A stretch of 64,000 bases of DNA. It comes from Spinacia oleracea. Lineage: Eukaryota; Streptophyta; Magnoliopsida; Caryophyllales; Amaranthaceae. This document shows, piece after piece, positions 50,655 through 61,382 of the stretch. The notes under the pieces are model-generated. The model did no database searches, was not told the DNA's origin, and was given only the letters and a program-made list of their open reading frames with translations. The DNA is taken from the NCBI RefSeq assembly GCF_020520425.1, contig NC_079492.1, positions 114,115,157 through 114,179,156 on the forward strand, written 5' to 3'. The translations under genes and the position numbers were made by a program. Each line of letters begins with the position of its first letter. The stretch's first letter is position 1.

Positions 50655-53085
50655 TAGTGAAGGAAATACTCGTGCTTGTAGATAATCAAAATAGCCGAAG
50701 GGTGAAATGATCCTACCCCGCGTTTATTTCCCCATCAAGTTGGGACGACCTGAAAATCAGCATATTAATGTGAACGGGCAGAACCGCATAACGAATCTCG
50801 GCTCCCTCGGGAGTTGGGACTAAGGATACCTTTTTTCGCCAATAGGGGGGTGCATATGCCGCGCATGTTGCCCACTCGGTACTTGTGCAGGTAGTACACC
50901 TATCCCGAACCCAATCGCTCGCTCATTAGGTCCCTCTCGCCTGCATGCCCCCTTGGCTTGCACTTGCGGGTTGGCCTCTTGGGCGAAATTCGTCTGTTGA
51001 AGACACTACCTTGACCGGGGCATGTGTTGGATCTACGATAGAAGCGGTACCAAGCCAGGCGCAAATACTACCCATAGAAGCCTATCATAAACTACGTGAC
51101 ATATTTAAGTTTCAAATCCATGTTTGTAATGTAGTTATGTGTAGCGAACTATGTGAATATGTTATGATTGTGCGTACGAATAATGCTAGACAAATAATGA
51201 TAGGAAACCAACGACCTTAAAAATTGCCCAAACATTCGTGAACCAATTGGCCAAAGAGTTATACCAAAATGCGTGTTCCGCAAGCCCGAACGATCGCCAC
51301 AAAAATAAGCGACGCTCGGGATGGCGGTAACGAATCCCACAAACGTTGCACAACGCGTAAAGGACGTTATAGGGCAAGCACGCAAATTTAAAGTCGCAAA
51401 AACAAAAGTAGACGAAAACTGAAAACGAGAACCAGCCAGGGACGCATTTTCAACGCCCCTGGCTGGGCGCCGAAATTTCCCACGCCCATTGCTGGGCGCT
51501 GAAGTTGCTGTCTGGCCTTTTGGTCAGGCACAGCAGCCTCGGTGCCCGCGCATAAAAAATATACGTAGCAAAAAAAGAAACTTTTTGAAAAAATTGCTGC
51601 GAGAGCGTATGAAAGGCACTCGATTCTAAAAAGCGACTTGTGAAAAATTAAATAACTCTTTGTGTCATTGTTAGGCCTCCTACGACGACAATGCTCGGCA
51701 CCAAAACCGAGCATGCTAATTAAACGACCTTGAATGTCACATGGGCAAAGAATTTAAAAAAATGGTGTTCGAATAAAGTCTTCAAAAAATAATGTAAATC
51801 CGAGTCTAGACTAGGCTATGCCAAAGTACAATCTAAATCCTAAGTCTTGGTTGTCTTATCCATAGAATCGGTCCTAATGCTTGGTGTCGTTCTGCAAATT
51901 AAAAGATTAAACCATATTGAGTCTCCCTTTCTAACATTTAAATCAATAAAGCACCCATATGTAATTGTCATCCCTTGCTAAGAGTCTACGGCCTCAATAC
52001 TCTCTCTCACCAATAAAAAGAATATATTATAGTATTTGCAAAATGGAAACAGTCACATTCTGAAAATCATTCCCACATAGTCGCACAACCCCCAAAGTGA
52101 ACCTAAGGTGTCAACACCATTGGCAAAGAAAAAAATTAATGGCCTCAAGGCTTATAATCACATTGGGTCACGACTATCATAGTCCTCTCGAGTCACTCGC
52201 TCCTTGAAATACTACTAAGTACGGACTAAAAGATTTTCCATGAATGCAACATGACCAACCATGAAAATACCCAAATCGGCATACCATAAGACTAACATTG
52301 GGGTAAAGCAATACACACTAAGAGAGAAGCCGCACTAATGATTCTAGTTTTGCAAAAATAAAAATTCCATCTCCCCAACTAACTACCTTGCCAACATTAA
52401 GCAAAATGGCGCCTGACAAGTGAACACCCAAGGGTTAAAATCTAAAGTGTCAACCAACAAAAGTTATGGTCCAATTAGCCTAAGTCTGAGAGTCGCTTGG
52501 TCAAGTATTATAGGCTTACGCCATGTCATTATTTTGAGTCTAGGCCACCTCCTTGTATTCATACACGGGTTATAATCAGAAAAATTAATGAAAGTTCGAG
52601 TCTAAATCACAACTTCCAGTTAAATCCCGGAAACCGGAATCTGAAAAGAAGCAAAAAATTATCTTCGATGTAATTCTTTCGTTAAATTTCAATAAGGTAA
52701 AAATAACATTTTGAATCTACGCTATTTGCACATTTTAAGAAACGACTAAATACGCTTGCAAAGTAAGACAATTAAAAGGTCCACCCTAGGCCAACAAAAA
52801 TTAAAAGGTCCACCCTAGGCCTACTAAAATTAAAGGTCCACTATAGGCCTACCAAACGAGGCTCATTCAGTCTCGCCTCGTGACTCAAAGACCACAGCCA
52901 TCTACCTTTTAGCCCAAATAAAAAAATTTATGTTGAATGGGGAAATCCCGAGCAAAAAAGGAAAAAATAGAAAGAGAAAAGGGAGAGCGAAAAGAGCAAG
53001 CCATGAAATACTTAGCCCGTACCTCCCAAAGTGCGAAATTTACACAAGTAAAACGAAGGAAGAGAATTGAGTCAACCAATCCAAA
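50655..53085 (+). other. G1 internal region, non-coding
   Basis: No retrotransposon protein is seen. The stretch holds one hairpin pair (51451-51502) and a triple short repeat of AAAGGTCCACCCTAGGCC near 52776-52850. The longest frames are without recognisable motifs. Confidence 0.6.
51451..51502. repeat. Palindromic hairpin pair in G1 internal region
   Basis: CAACGCCCCTGGCTGGGCGC and CACGCCCATTGCTGGGCGCT separated by CGAAATTTCC. Confidence 0.8.
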
Positions 53086-53481
53086 TCATAAAGTTCTACG
53101 ATGTCTACCCTTTCCAATCCTTATGTTCTTAGACGCCTTCGCTCTGGGGTCCCTGTTCAGCTCATTTAACCCATCCATGCTTTCATTGCCATAAACCAAG
53201 AAACCATTACCTCGACTCTTGTTCCTGAACTTGTTGTCAAACGCAAACCACGCACGGCCATTGACACGTGCGTCATACCCATTATTTCCAAAACCGTCTC
53301 TTACATCACCATTAGCATAATGACCATATAACTTGTTTGAATACACCCTGTTGATATACCCTTGAGCCGTCCCCATGCTACTCATTAGACTTGGTTGATG
53401 TAAATTCATGACACTAGCTCGAGGCTGCAAATTGTGAGTCCTAGCGGATGTAATCCTCATGCTTGACCAATACCTGTACAA
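53086..53481 (-). pseudogene. Captured fragment of a YTH-domain (ECT-like) m6A reader gene
   Basis: The minus-strand frame of 131 codons resembles the region just before the YTH domain in plant ECT proteins: GYINRVYSNKLYGHY, NGRAWFAFDNKF, SRGNGFLVYGNESMDG and LNELNRDPRAKASKN match the family's NGRGW...GLNELNRGPRAK pattern as I know it. ECT proteins bind N6-methyladenosine in mRNA in the cytoplasm. The YTH domain itself is absent, so the fragment cannot bind m6A. It is antisense to G1 and has no promoter of its own that I can see. The frame is open throughout, which hints at recent capture, perhaps from a spliced transcript. Confidence 0.72.
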
Positions 53482-53670
53482 ATTATCCTATCGCATTCAA
53501 CCCATCTTTCAAACCGTCTTGAGTCACGAATAAAAAAATGAAGACAAATGAAAAGTACAAAAAAGTAATAAAAAATAAAAAGGGAACTTTGCAAAGCGCC
53601 TCTAAAGTTAGTCTAAAAAGAAAACAGGAGCATTTAGCGCACCAAAAAAGATCCGCCCAGAAATAATTTT

Positions 53671-53723
53671 CAGCGCCCACAGCTGGGCGCCGAAATCTTT
53701 AGCGCCCCAGCCTGGGCGCTGAA
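53671..53723. repeat. Palindromic hairpin pair in G1 internal region
   Basis: CAGCGCCCACAGCTGGGCGC and AGCGCCCCAGCCTGGGCGCT, preceded by GCCCAGAAATAATTTT as in the copies at 55764 and 58221. Confidence 0.82.
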
Positions 53724-55763
53724 TCTCTCTGCTCGCCAAATTTTGTCCAGAAGTGCTCGTCATTTTATCCGCACATGCACGGAAAAATAACGAACACTTG
53801 GAGGGGTACAACACGTATTCAGACATACGTACCACCAAAAAATACATGTACTCAAAAAATATATAAAACAAATTTTTGGCTTACGGCAAAGCAGTAGATT
53901 AAAATAATAATAAACTTCACTTATTCTACCATTTCAAATAATATGTTTCCACCTCAGAACGTACTTGTTTAAAATCGGCATTCTAAGAAACCATTTTCTT
54001 GGCTAAGAACTACGCAAGACCTGATTCCAAATTAAATCTATTTAAAGCGGATACGTAGGCAATCCATGATTCGGTCCAACCAATTTGCAAAAATATTAAA
54101 GCCTATAGAATAACAAGAATAAGAAATAGCGTCCTTTATTGAAATTTAATTACTTGCAATCCAAGTCGAAAGAAAAATTTAAGGAAGAATCCAAGTCATC
54201 AATATGCCAAAATTAAATGAGCACACATCGAAAAATAATAAGGGCACGTACCCTTGCCAGAAGGAGCACTCACACTCCTAGGCACTTAGCCAAGACTCAA
54301 AAGACCGCGTTGCCTCAATTGAATGGGGGCTAGCGCAAGCGTCCGTGACCTCTAAAGTACTCGACTTGACCCTCCCTAAAGCGAACTAACTCACTTAAAG
54401 ACTTTCTTTCACCACTAGACATAGTCGTTCGCTTAAAGACCTTCTTTCACCACTAGACACAGTCATGATCGCCAACAAGTAGTAAGGGCAGTAAGCTTGC
54501 AATAAAGAGGATTGTTCTACGGCATCGCCCCATCGTTCCTTCGAACTCAGGGCACCCGTTCATGGTAATTCAAATGCTTGCTAATCCCCTTTGAAAAAAA
54601 ATATAAAAAATGGTACATTGTCAATAGGACTTGGCACTTAACCAAGGCTCACCCTACTCAGGAATATGACATGGGCATCTAAAATCGAAATCTGAAAGCA
54701 TCATTAATGGGAAGACATAACAGCAACTAGGGGCTAAAAAGTGAAATGAAAGAGCTAGGGAAAGAACTAAGTATACCTTGACCTTTTGTGCAGACATACA
54801 CCAAGTAAATCTAAGTCAATTTGAAAACGGTTTATATTCCCGCAATTCTGGAAAAGATGGCCCTAAAAGCCTAAAGCACATGCCAAACGGGCACAAGTAT
54901 ATCTTGACGCCTGCACCCTGGCTTCCAGCAAATCCTTAGACAGCATTCCAAAAATCGTAACAGTATTTTGATTCACTCATGTAATCTTGTACGAACCCTT
55001 CTATAAGTCAACCTACTTAGGACACCTCGGATTGTACACAGTAGGACTCGGATTTTAAATAATTTTCAAATGATTTTTAAAGACTTCTTCGGACAAATAA
55101 AGTGTCGTTGGTTTAAGCTTAGTGTGCGTCCATCTCAACGTTGCAAGTGAGTCAAAAAGATTTTTAAATATGATTATGGGTAAAGAAAAGCACCTAGCTT
55201 TTAGTCAAGGCACACTTCAACATGTGACTACCTTGACCATGGCAATGTCACACAATGCGACATTTACAAGAGAAGTAGCAAATCACTACTCGAACATACC
55301 CCGCACTAAACGAGTCTGGTTCAAACTATTCATGATCCGTGTCACCATGAATGCATAAAAACGTATGCAAAGCATTATAGCACCAAGCCAATCCCGTAGC
55401 TACAATTGGGGGCTTGAGAAAAACACTCTAAAAATGCTCAAAATGACGATTTTATCGCAAATTCTCGACGCTAATGCTATACATATGTCATAGGGGCTCA
55501 ATCCTAAGCTTTAATCGTGCAAAACGAACCTTAGAATGGCTACAACCCCTCCCAAATTCTAAAGCACTACTTAGAATATATAAAGTCACCCCACTAACAA
55601 GGGTAACTGAAAATCGCGAGTCACCAAAACTCCGATCAAACCACTGCACATAACACTCGCCCTATAAAGCGCCTGTTACACAGTCTACATCGTTCCAAAG
55701 CAAAAGCGAAAGAAAAAAAAAATCAAAAAAAAAACTGTCAAAGTTCTGCCCAGAAATCATTTT

Positions 55764-55815
55764 CAACGCCCAGAGCTGGGCGCCGATATCTTTAACGCCC
55801 CAGCCTGGGCGCTGA
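55764..55815. repeat. Palindromic hairpin pair in G1 internal region
   Basis: CAACGCCCAGAGCTGGGCGC and AACGCCCCAGCCTGGGCGCT, again preceded by GCCCAGAAATCATTTT. Confidence 0.82.
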
Positions 55816-55980
55816 ATATCTCTGCTTGCTAAATCTTGCCCTGATATAAAAACAAAGAAACACCTATGAATCCTCGCATCGAACGAAGTAATAAGCCGTG
55901 CAAACCCACGCAGAAGGTGCTACACTTATTCGAGCACCTGAACAAGGCATGATGAAATACTCCAATGCAAATGATATCCC

Positions 55981-57388
55981 TGAAGGAAATAATGCCCTTG
56001 GTCCAAGTATGCATTCTATGTTAAGTCTAATAAATGCGGTTCAGTATTAATTAACAAGTTAATAATTCAGTGAGATCAAGTGAGCTGAATGCCTAGCTAG
56101 AGGCCGCTTCAGTTCAAGTGGAATTAATGATATTAATCCACAGCTTACTCTTGACTGAACCCGTAGGGTCACACAAATAGTACGTAAACGGATCAAGTAT
56201 TTAATGGCATTAAATACTCCATCTATGAATATTCGGAACCGACGGATCTTGGTTTCAGTGGGAGCTAAGATCGTCACAGGCAAGAAATGAATACTCCGGA
56301 AACGATGATATTGCCGGAAACGGAAATATGGATCGTATCGGAAATATAAATATTATCCAAGTCGTAGATGTTGCCGGAAACGGAAACATGGTACGTATCG
56401 GAAAATATTATCGGAAATGGAAATATTGCCAGAATCGGAAATATTGCCGGAAACGGAAATATTGTCAGAATCGGAAATATTACCGGAATCGGAAAATAAT
56501 TCCGGAAACGGAAATATTAAATATTTGTTCGAAACGGAAATTAATTCCGGAATCGGAAATATTAAATATTGTTTGTATCGGAAATGAATTCCGGAATCGG
56601 AAAATTTAATCGGAAGCGCATCGTACGAATAAGCATCGGACGAGGCCTGCCGGACGAAGCCCAGCACGAAGCCAGGCCATCGCCCAGCAAGCCAAGCGCG
56701 CCGCACAAACAGCCACGCCAGGCCCAGCGCAAGGCCAGGCCCAGCAGGCTGCGCAGCGCGCACAGCGCGCACAGCGCGCGCAGCGCGCAGCGCGCGCGGG
56801 CGCTGCGTGGGCTGCGGCTCGCGCGCACGCATGGGGGCCCATCGTGGCTGCCGTGCGTGTGTGTGCAAGTGTTTGTGTTCGTGCACGTTTCCTAAAACAT
56901 GCAGAGTTCGGTTAATGATTAAATTCCTAATTCTATTTGATAAATTAATTAAATTAGAGTTCTTGTAGGATTCTAGGTTTAATTAATTTGTATCTGAATA
57001 GGATTTCGATTCCCTTTCCATACCCCTATAAATATGAGGCTAGGGCTCACAATTTATAAGAAGTTTCAAAGTATTCAAAGTGAGTTTTTGAGAGAAAAAT
57101 TCAGTCACACATTTGCCTATAAAGTGCCGAAAATAATAGTACCTTAAGGGCGATTCTAGTTGGTCAATCTTAAGGCGGATCCGGACGTGCTGTGGACTAT
57201 CTACGGAGGGACGACACTTGGAGTCCTAAAGACTTGTTCTTGTTCGGTTCGGGCGCAGCTAGGGAAGGCACGCAACAAAGAGTATGCATCTAATCTATGC
57301 TAAATGATTATGTGTAAATAATATGTTTTCCTGGGTTTATGGTTTTTCCGCATGATTTATGAATTGTCATATGTATCATAACCTAACA
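55981..57388 (+). mobile_element. Solo LTR of the Copia C family inside G1
   Basis: A full 1408-bp LTR (TGAAGGAAATAATG... to ...CATAACCTAACA) flanked by the 5-bp duplication ATCCC (55976-55980 and 57389-57393). There is no internal sequence, so it arose by recombination between the two LTRs of a full element. Its GC-rich segment carries a GCGCGCAGCGCGCA-type run (about 56750-56795). The TATA box is at 57027-57034. Confidence 0.95.
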
Positions 57389-58879
57389 ATCCCAACACCT
57401 GGAAGAATGTTCTAAGACACGCCGTTAGGCCACACAACCCTACGTCGCACCATAAGTTCAACCGTCCCACGGTACAAGTCTAAAAGAAGAGTAAGGCATG
57501 TTGCACTAATGTAGGCACGACCAAGAGCATGTGTAAAAGAGGCAAAGACTACTTATCGCCCAAATTCAAAATGCAAGCCACACGACTTCTATATTAAGGA
57601 TTAAAGGTAGCAAAATATTACCTACCACGGAAGGGATAGCTCGCACCTACACGAGCGGAACCCCAAGGCATCTTTCTCGAAAGAACCTACAAAAATCGTA
57701 CGCCAAAAGGAAGCATCCCAACATGCATACTTGGGAGCTCCAAGCTACGAAACAACCATAGCAAAATAAAAATAAAAAAATCTCGAAGAAAATGTTTGAA
57801 CAATCGAAAGGGCACGATGTTTGAGCCCACTTCATGAATGGGCCTGAACCCTATCAAGCTTCTAAGCAAACTATTCAAAATCAGTCGTTGCTCAAAAAAA
57901 AATGAAACAATTCAAGCAATCTGATTAATGGACCGCACACAACGGCCATTCTATGAACGCTCGTTCGCACATACATATCATCATTCACGAATACATTCAA
58001 AAAAAATATAAGAGCGATCAAAGTCTTACACCTCAAGGTATGTTCCTCGGGCCATATAGACTCGCCCAACTATTGCAATAACTGTACGCCTTAAGAGAAA
58101 CAGTTCCTTAAAATAATCGCCCCAAAGCAACAAGCACCGTAGTCCACCAATCGGCTACGGCTTCTCAAGAAAATCATCACGTTCTAAAAACAAAGAAAAA
58201 AACCTCGCCAGAAATTATTTTCAGCGCCCAGCGCTGGGCGCCGAAATCTTTAACGCCCAGGCTTGGGCGCCGAAAATGATCACAGACCCAAAAAAAAATA
58301 GCTCTGACTTCTATAGGGCCTTGCCATATTCATTCGGCTTTAAAATTGCCGAAAGTCGCACCTCACGGCTTTGTTAAAAGTAGCACGCCACTACAAAGAT
58401 CGTTCGCACTTACGAGCGCAATCCCAAACACGATCAAGGACATTACGAAATGCGTATCCCCAAGGAACCTCTTCAACAAGAAATGACCGTCAAGCACGAA
58501 TTCTTGGGGGCTCGAAAGAAAATATAGAGTATACAAAGTTAAAAACAATATTCCCAGACTACGCTATACGAAGTCCCGTGTTTGGATGTCTCAAAAAATA
58601 AAAAAATAAACCGGTTTACGACCTCAAGACAAAGGTCGCCGTTGATACCTATACATAGTCCCCTAATCAAGGACCCAGGTAGTGGCAAAATTGAGCCGTA
58701 AGGACTAACTCAAAACCATAAAGGATGATGACCACAAGACAATGATCCGTCTAAGCATGTTGTCAACCCACATTCAGGTTGCAACTAAATCCGAGCATCC
58801 CTCGAAAGAATTCACTCCTACAAGAATAAATAAAAAGAGATTCTCAAAAGAAATCACAAAGAAATAAGAACTTGTCCAT
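57389..58879 (+). other. G1 internal region, non-coding
   Basis: One hairpin pair (58221-58275). No recognisable protein on either strand. Confidence 0.6.
58221..58275. repeat. Palindromic hairpin pair in G1 internal region
   Basis: CAGCGCCCAGCGCTGGGCGC (a near-perfect palindrome) and AACGCCCAGGCTTGGGCGCC, preceded by GCCAGAAATTATTTT. Confidence 0.85.
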
Positions 58880-59480
58880 CTTCAGTCGGCAAGATCGCGT
58901 CACCAACCGCGCGAGTTCCCAAATCGAAAAAACGAATTCAGGGACGTCCACCCTTAGCGGACAGGGCTCGCCCACCCTCAGCGGGCGGGGTCTGCGTCAC
59001 TAGCCGCGCAGGTCCTCAGTTTTCGAAAAAATAAAGTCTTCAAAATTAAAACAGGCTCACCATCTTCAGCCGGCGGGGTCTACGTCACAAACCGCGTAGG
59101 TCCTTATTTTCAAAAAAGCAAAACAAATTTCAAAATAGATTCGTCCACTTCTATCAGACGGGGTGTCCACCCTTAGCGGACAAGGTTCGCCATCTTTAGC
59201 CGGCGGGGTCTACGTCACAAACCGCGTAGGTCCTTATTTTCAAATTTCAAAAACAGATTCGTCCACTTCTATCGGACGGGGTGTCCACCCTTAGCGGACA
59301 AGGTTCGCCATCTTTAGCCGGCAGGGTCTACGTCACAAACCGCGTAGGTCCTTATTTTCAAATTTCAAAAACAGATTCGTCCACTTCTATCGGACGGGGT
59401 GTCCACCCTTAGCGGACAGGCTCGCCATCTTTAACCGGCGGGGTCTGCGCCATTAAACCGCGCAGGTCCTTAGTCGCTGC
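58880..59480 (+). repeat. GC-rich tandem repeat in G1, ~90-130-bp unit
   Basis: Blocks ending GCGYAGGTCCTTA recur near 59006, 59094, 59224, 59342 and 59460, each with GCCGGCGGGGTCTACGTC and most with GGACGGGGTGTCCACCC. It is the inverted counterpart of 42965-43390 in G2. Confidence 0.85.
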
Positions 59481-59495
59481 AGCGATAACTTTTGC

Positions 59496-59697
59496 TGGAT
59501 TTTCCTTCGTTTTACGTCCTATAAAAACAAGGGTGCTGGATTTTCCTTCGTTTTACGTCCTATAAAAACAAGGGTGCTGGATTTTCCTTCGTTTTACGTC
59601 CTATAAAAACAAGGGTGCTGGATTTATCTTCGTTTTACGTCCTATAAAAACAAGGGTTGGATTTTCCTTCGTTTTACGTCCTATAAAAACAAGGGGG
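59496..59697 (+). repeat. 41-bp tandem repeat, five copies
   Basis: TGGATTTTCCTTCGTTTTAC starts at 59496, 59537, 59578, 59619 and 59658 (steps 41, 41, 41, 39). Each unit contains CCTATAAAAACAAGGG. G2 has one copy of this unit, near 42850-42890. Confidence 0.93.
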
Positions 59698-59954
59698 TTT
59701 TCTCGTTTAACTAGCCTTGAAAATGAGAATCTTTAAAAACATTTTACCTCGTGATTGGGCTTGGCCAGGCCCAATTACACTTTATAGCTTTGATTTCGAA
59801 AACATCTGTAGCTACTCCCAATGACAAAGTGAGGGAGTTTCTACGCACCTTTAGATCCTTCCAATGATAAAGTGAGGAAGTTTCTATACTATCAGTTGAC
59901 AAATCCCAATGACACGTGAGGGATATGTCGACATTTCAAGTGATGACCCTTAAC

Positions 59955-61381
59955 TGTAGACACCTACTTTTGTCCCCATTCCCGAAAGGGATAGGTTCGA
60001 TGATGAAAGCATGAATCTCCACTTGACAACGCATCTCCTATAAAATAAACGAATCTCAATTCCCCTTTTCATTTCACCCGAAACCTGCTATTTATGGAAA
60101 CCTGCTAAAAATAGTAACTGCCGTAAAGGGTAGCTTCTAAAAGTGGCAAGTCATAAAAGATAGAAACCTGTCAGAATTAGGTGTTGTACTCCAACATAAA
60201 TCCTAAATGAGATAGAAAACTGCAAGAATCCTATTCCTAATATGATTCAGAAATAAGAGTTACGTATTAATTAAAATCCTAACGAGCCTAGAGTTCGTAA
60301 CGGGCCCAGACGCATTCCGTCATGAAATTGATACGCACTAAAAGACTCGATTAAGTCTCAAACACTACGGATTTCAGGAATCCGAATCTGACTAAGAAAA
60401 CGGCCCAAACAGCAATTTCAACGCCCAGCCCTGGGCGCTGAAAATACCTGGGTACGTGTTTTTTCCTAATTCTTTGTGGATTAGAACTCTGCAATTCTAT
60501 CTTTCCACGAACTCTTCCCTATAAATAGACCCCTAAATTCGACGTGAAAGACACACAACACATAATTATATTCTGAGTATTGACTCCAACCCTTAGCCTA
60601 AGCCTCTCGCTGCGAAATTGTTCACGCGTTCTGTCGCAATCGATCCATAAATCGAACAGAACGTATCCTGTCCCATAATTGAGATTCGTTAAATAAAAAG
60701 GAGAAATAGCAAAGTCAAAGTGGTTAGTTTTCTGAGAACCGTAACGCACCTCTCAAGGGTGCGTCGTAATGTGTCCCTTTTCGATGATTTAACTGCTTTC
60801 CTCGCCCTTTTTATGAACTGTTAAACTAACCTAATCTGATTGTTCTATCACGCCTAACAAATATAATATTTTTGGGAAATCGAATTATCATGCTAGGTCC
60901 CTTAATGCTATTTAAATCAGATAATCACGATCGAATTAGTATTATATGTTGCATATTGCTAAAATCAATTCAGATTAGTTTAATAGTTAACGCATGTCCC
61001 TTCAATTATTTATGCTGAGCTAGTAAGGATATCCTGCCTCTGGAGTTATCGACGAGCGAAGTACTCCTCTCGGTAGTTACAGTCCCCCGAACCCTCAATC
61101 TCTACCTTGCGGGTGTATGTTGAGAGATCCCCACACCAGGGATCACAAGGGAACCTACGGCCGTCGTGGTCAAACATAATTGCACTCCCTTTATGTCACG
61201 ATAACCGGGTTTTGTCAGTTTTTCTCATTGTCGTTAAAAACTGAATGGCGACTCCTATATTACTAGTCAATTGGGTGTATACTCACAGGAAATCCAATTA
61301 CACTTGATTGAATAAAAGAATCGTCACACCCACGAGGGACGAGGTCACGCATTAGCCTCGTGCTTTTTCGACCCCCTCACA
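59955..61381 (+). repeat. G1 3' LTR (1427 bp)
   Basis: From TGTAGACACCTACTTTTGTC to TTCGACCCCCTCACA. It is preceded by GATGACCCTTAAC without a polypurine tract. TATA box at 60530-60537; one hairpin at 60419-60445. Confidence 0.92.
60419..60445. repeat. Single palindromic hairpin in the G1 3' LTR
   Basis: AACGCCCAGCCCTGGGCGCT in CAATTTC...GAAAAT context. It corresponds to a fusion of the first and third hairpins of the 5' LTR. Confidence 0.85.
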
Positions 61382-61382
61382 G

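Larger units (their letters stand above)
53482..55980 (+). other. G1 internal region, non-coding
   Basis: Two hairpin pairs (53671-53723 and 55764-55815) and a short duplicated block TTAAAGACYTTCTTTCACCA (near 54396 and 54434). No retrotransposon protein is seen. Confidence 0.6.
49210..61381 (+). mobile_element. Gypsy-type element G1 without gag-pol, 5' end clipped
   Basis: G1 has two LTRs of the G2 type (49210-50636 and 59955-61381), a PBS, and about 8 kb of its own internal DNA after removing the solo LTR at 55981-57388. No gag, protease, RT or integrase motif is seen, so it must be mobilised by a relative. The first 72 bp of its 5' LTR are replaced by the Copia composite. By eye the LTRs show about nine base changes, mostly transitions, plus one 72-bp indel, so G1 is young. 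It interrupts the PMD gene of G2. Confidence 0.83.

Noticed and set aside
50945..58601. Several open frames of 60-110 codons in the G1 internal region
   Set aside because: Apart from the ECT-like frame, none has a recognisable motif or a length beyond chance.
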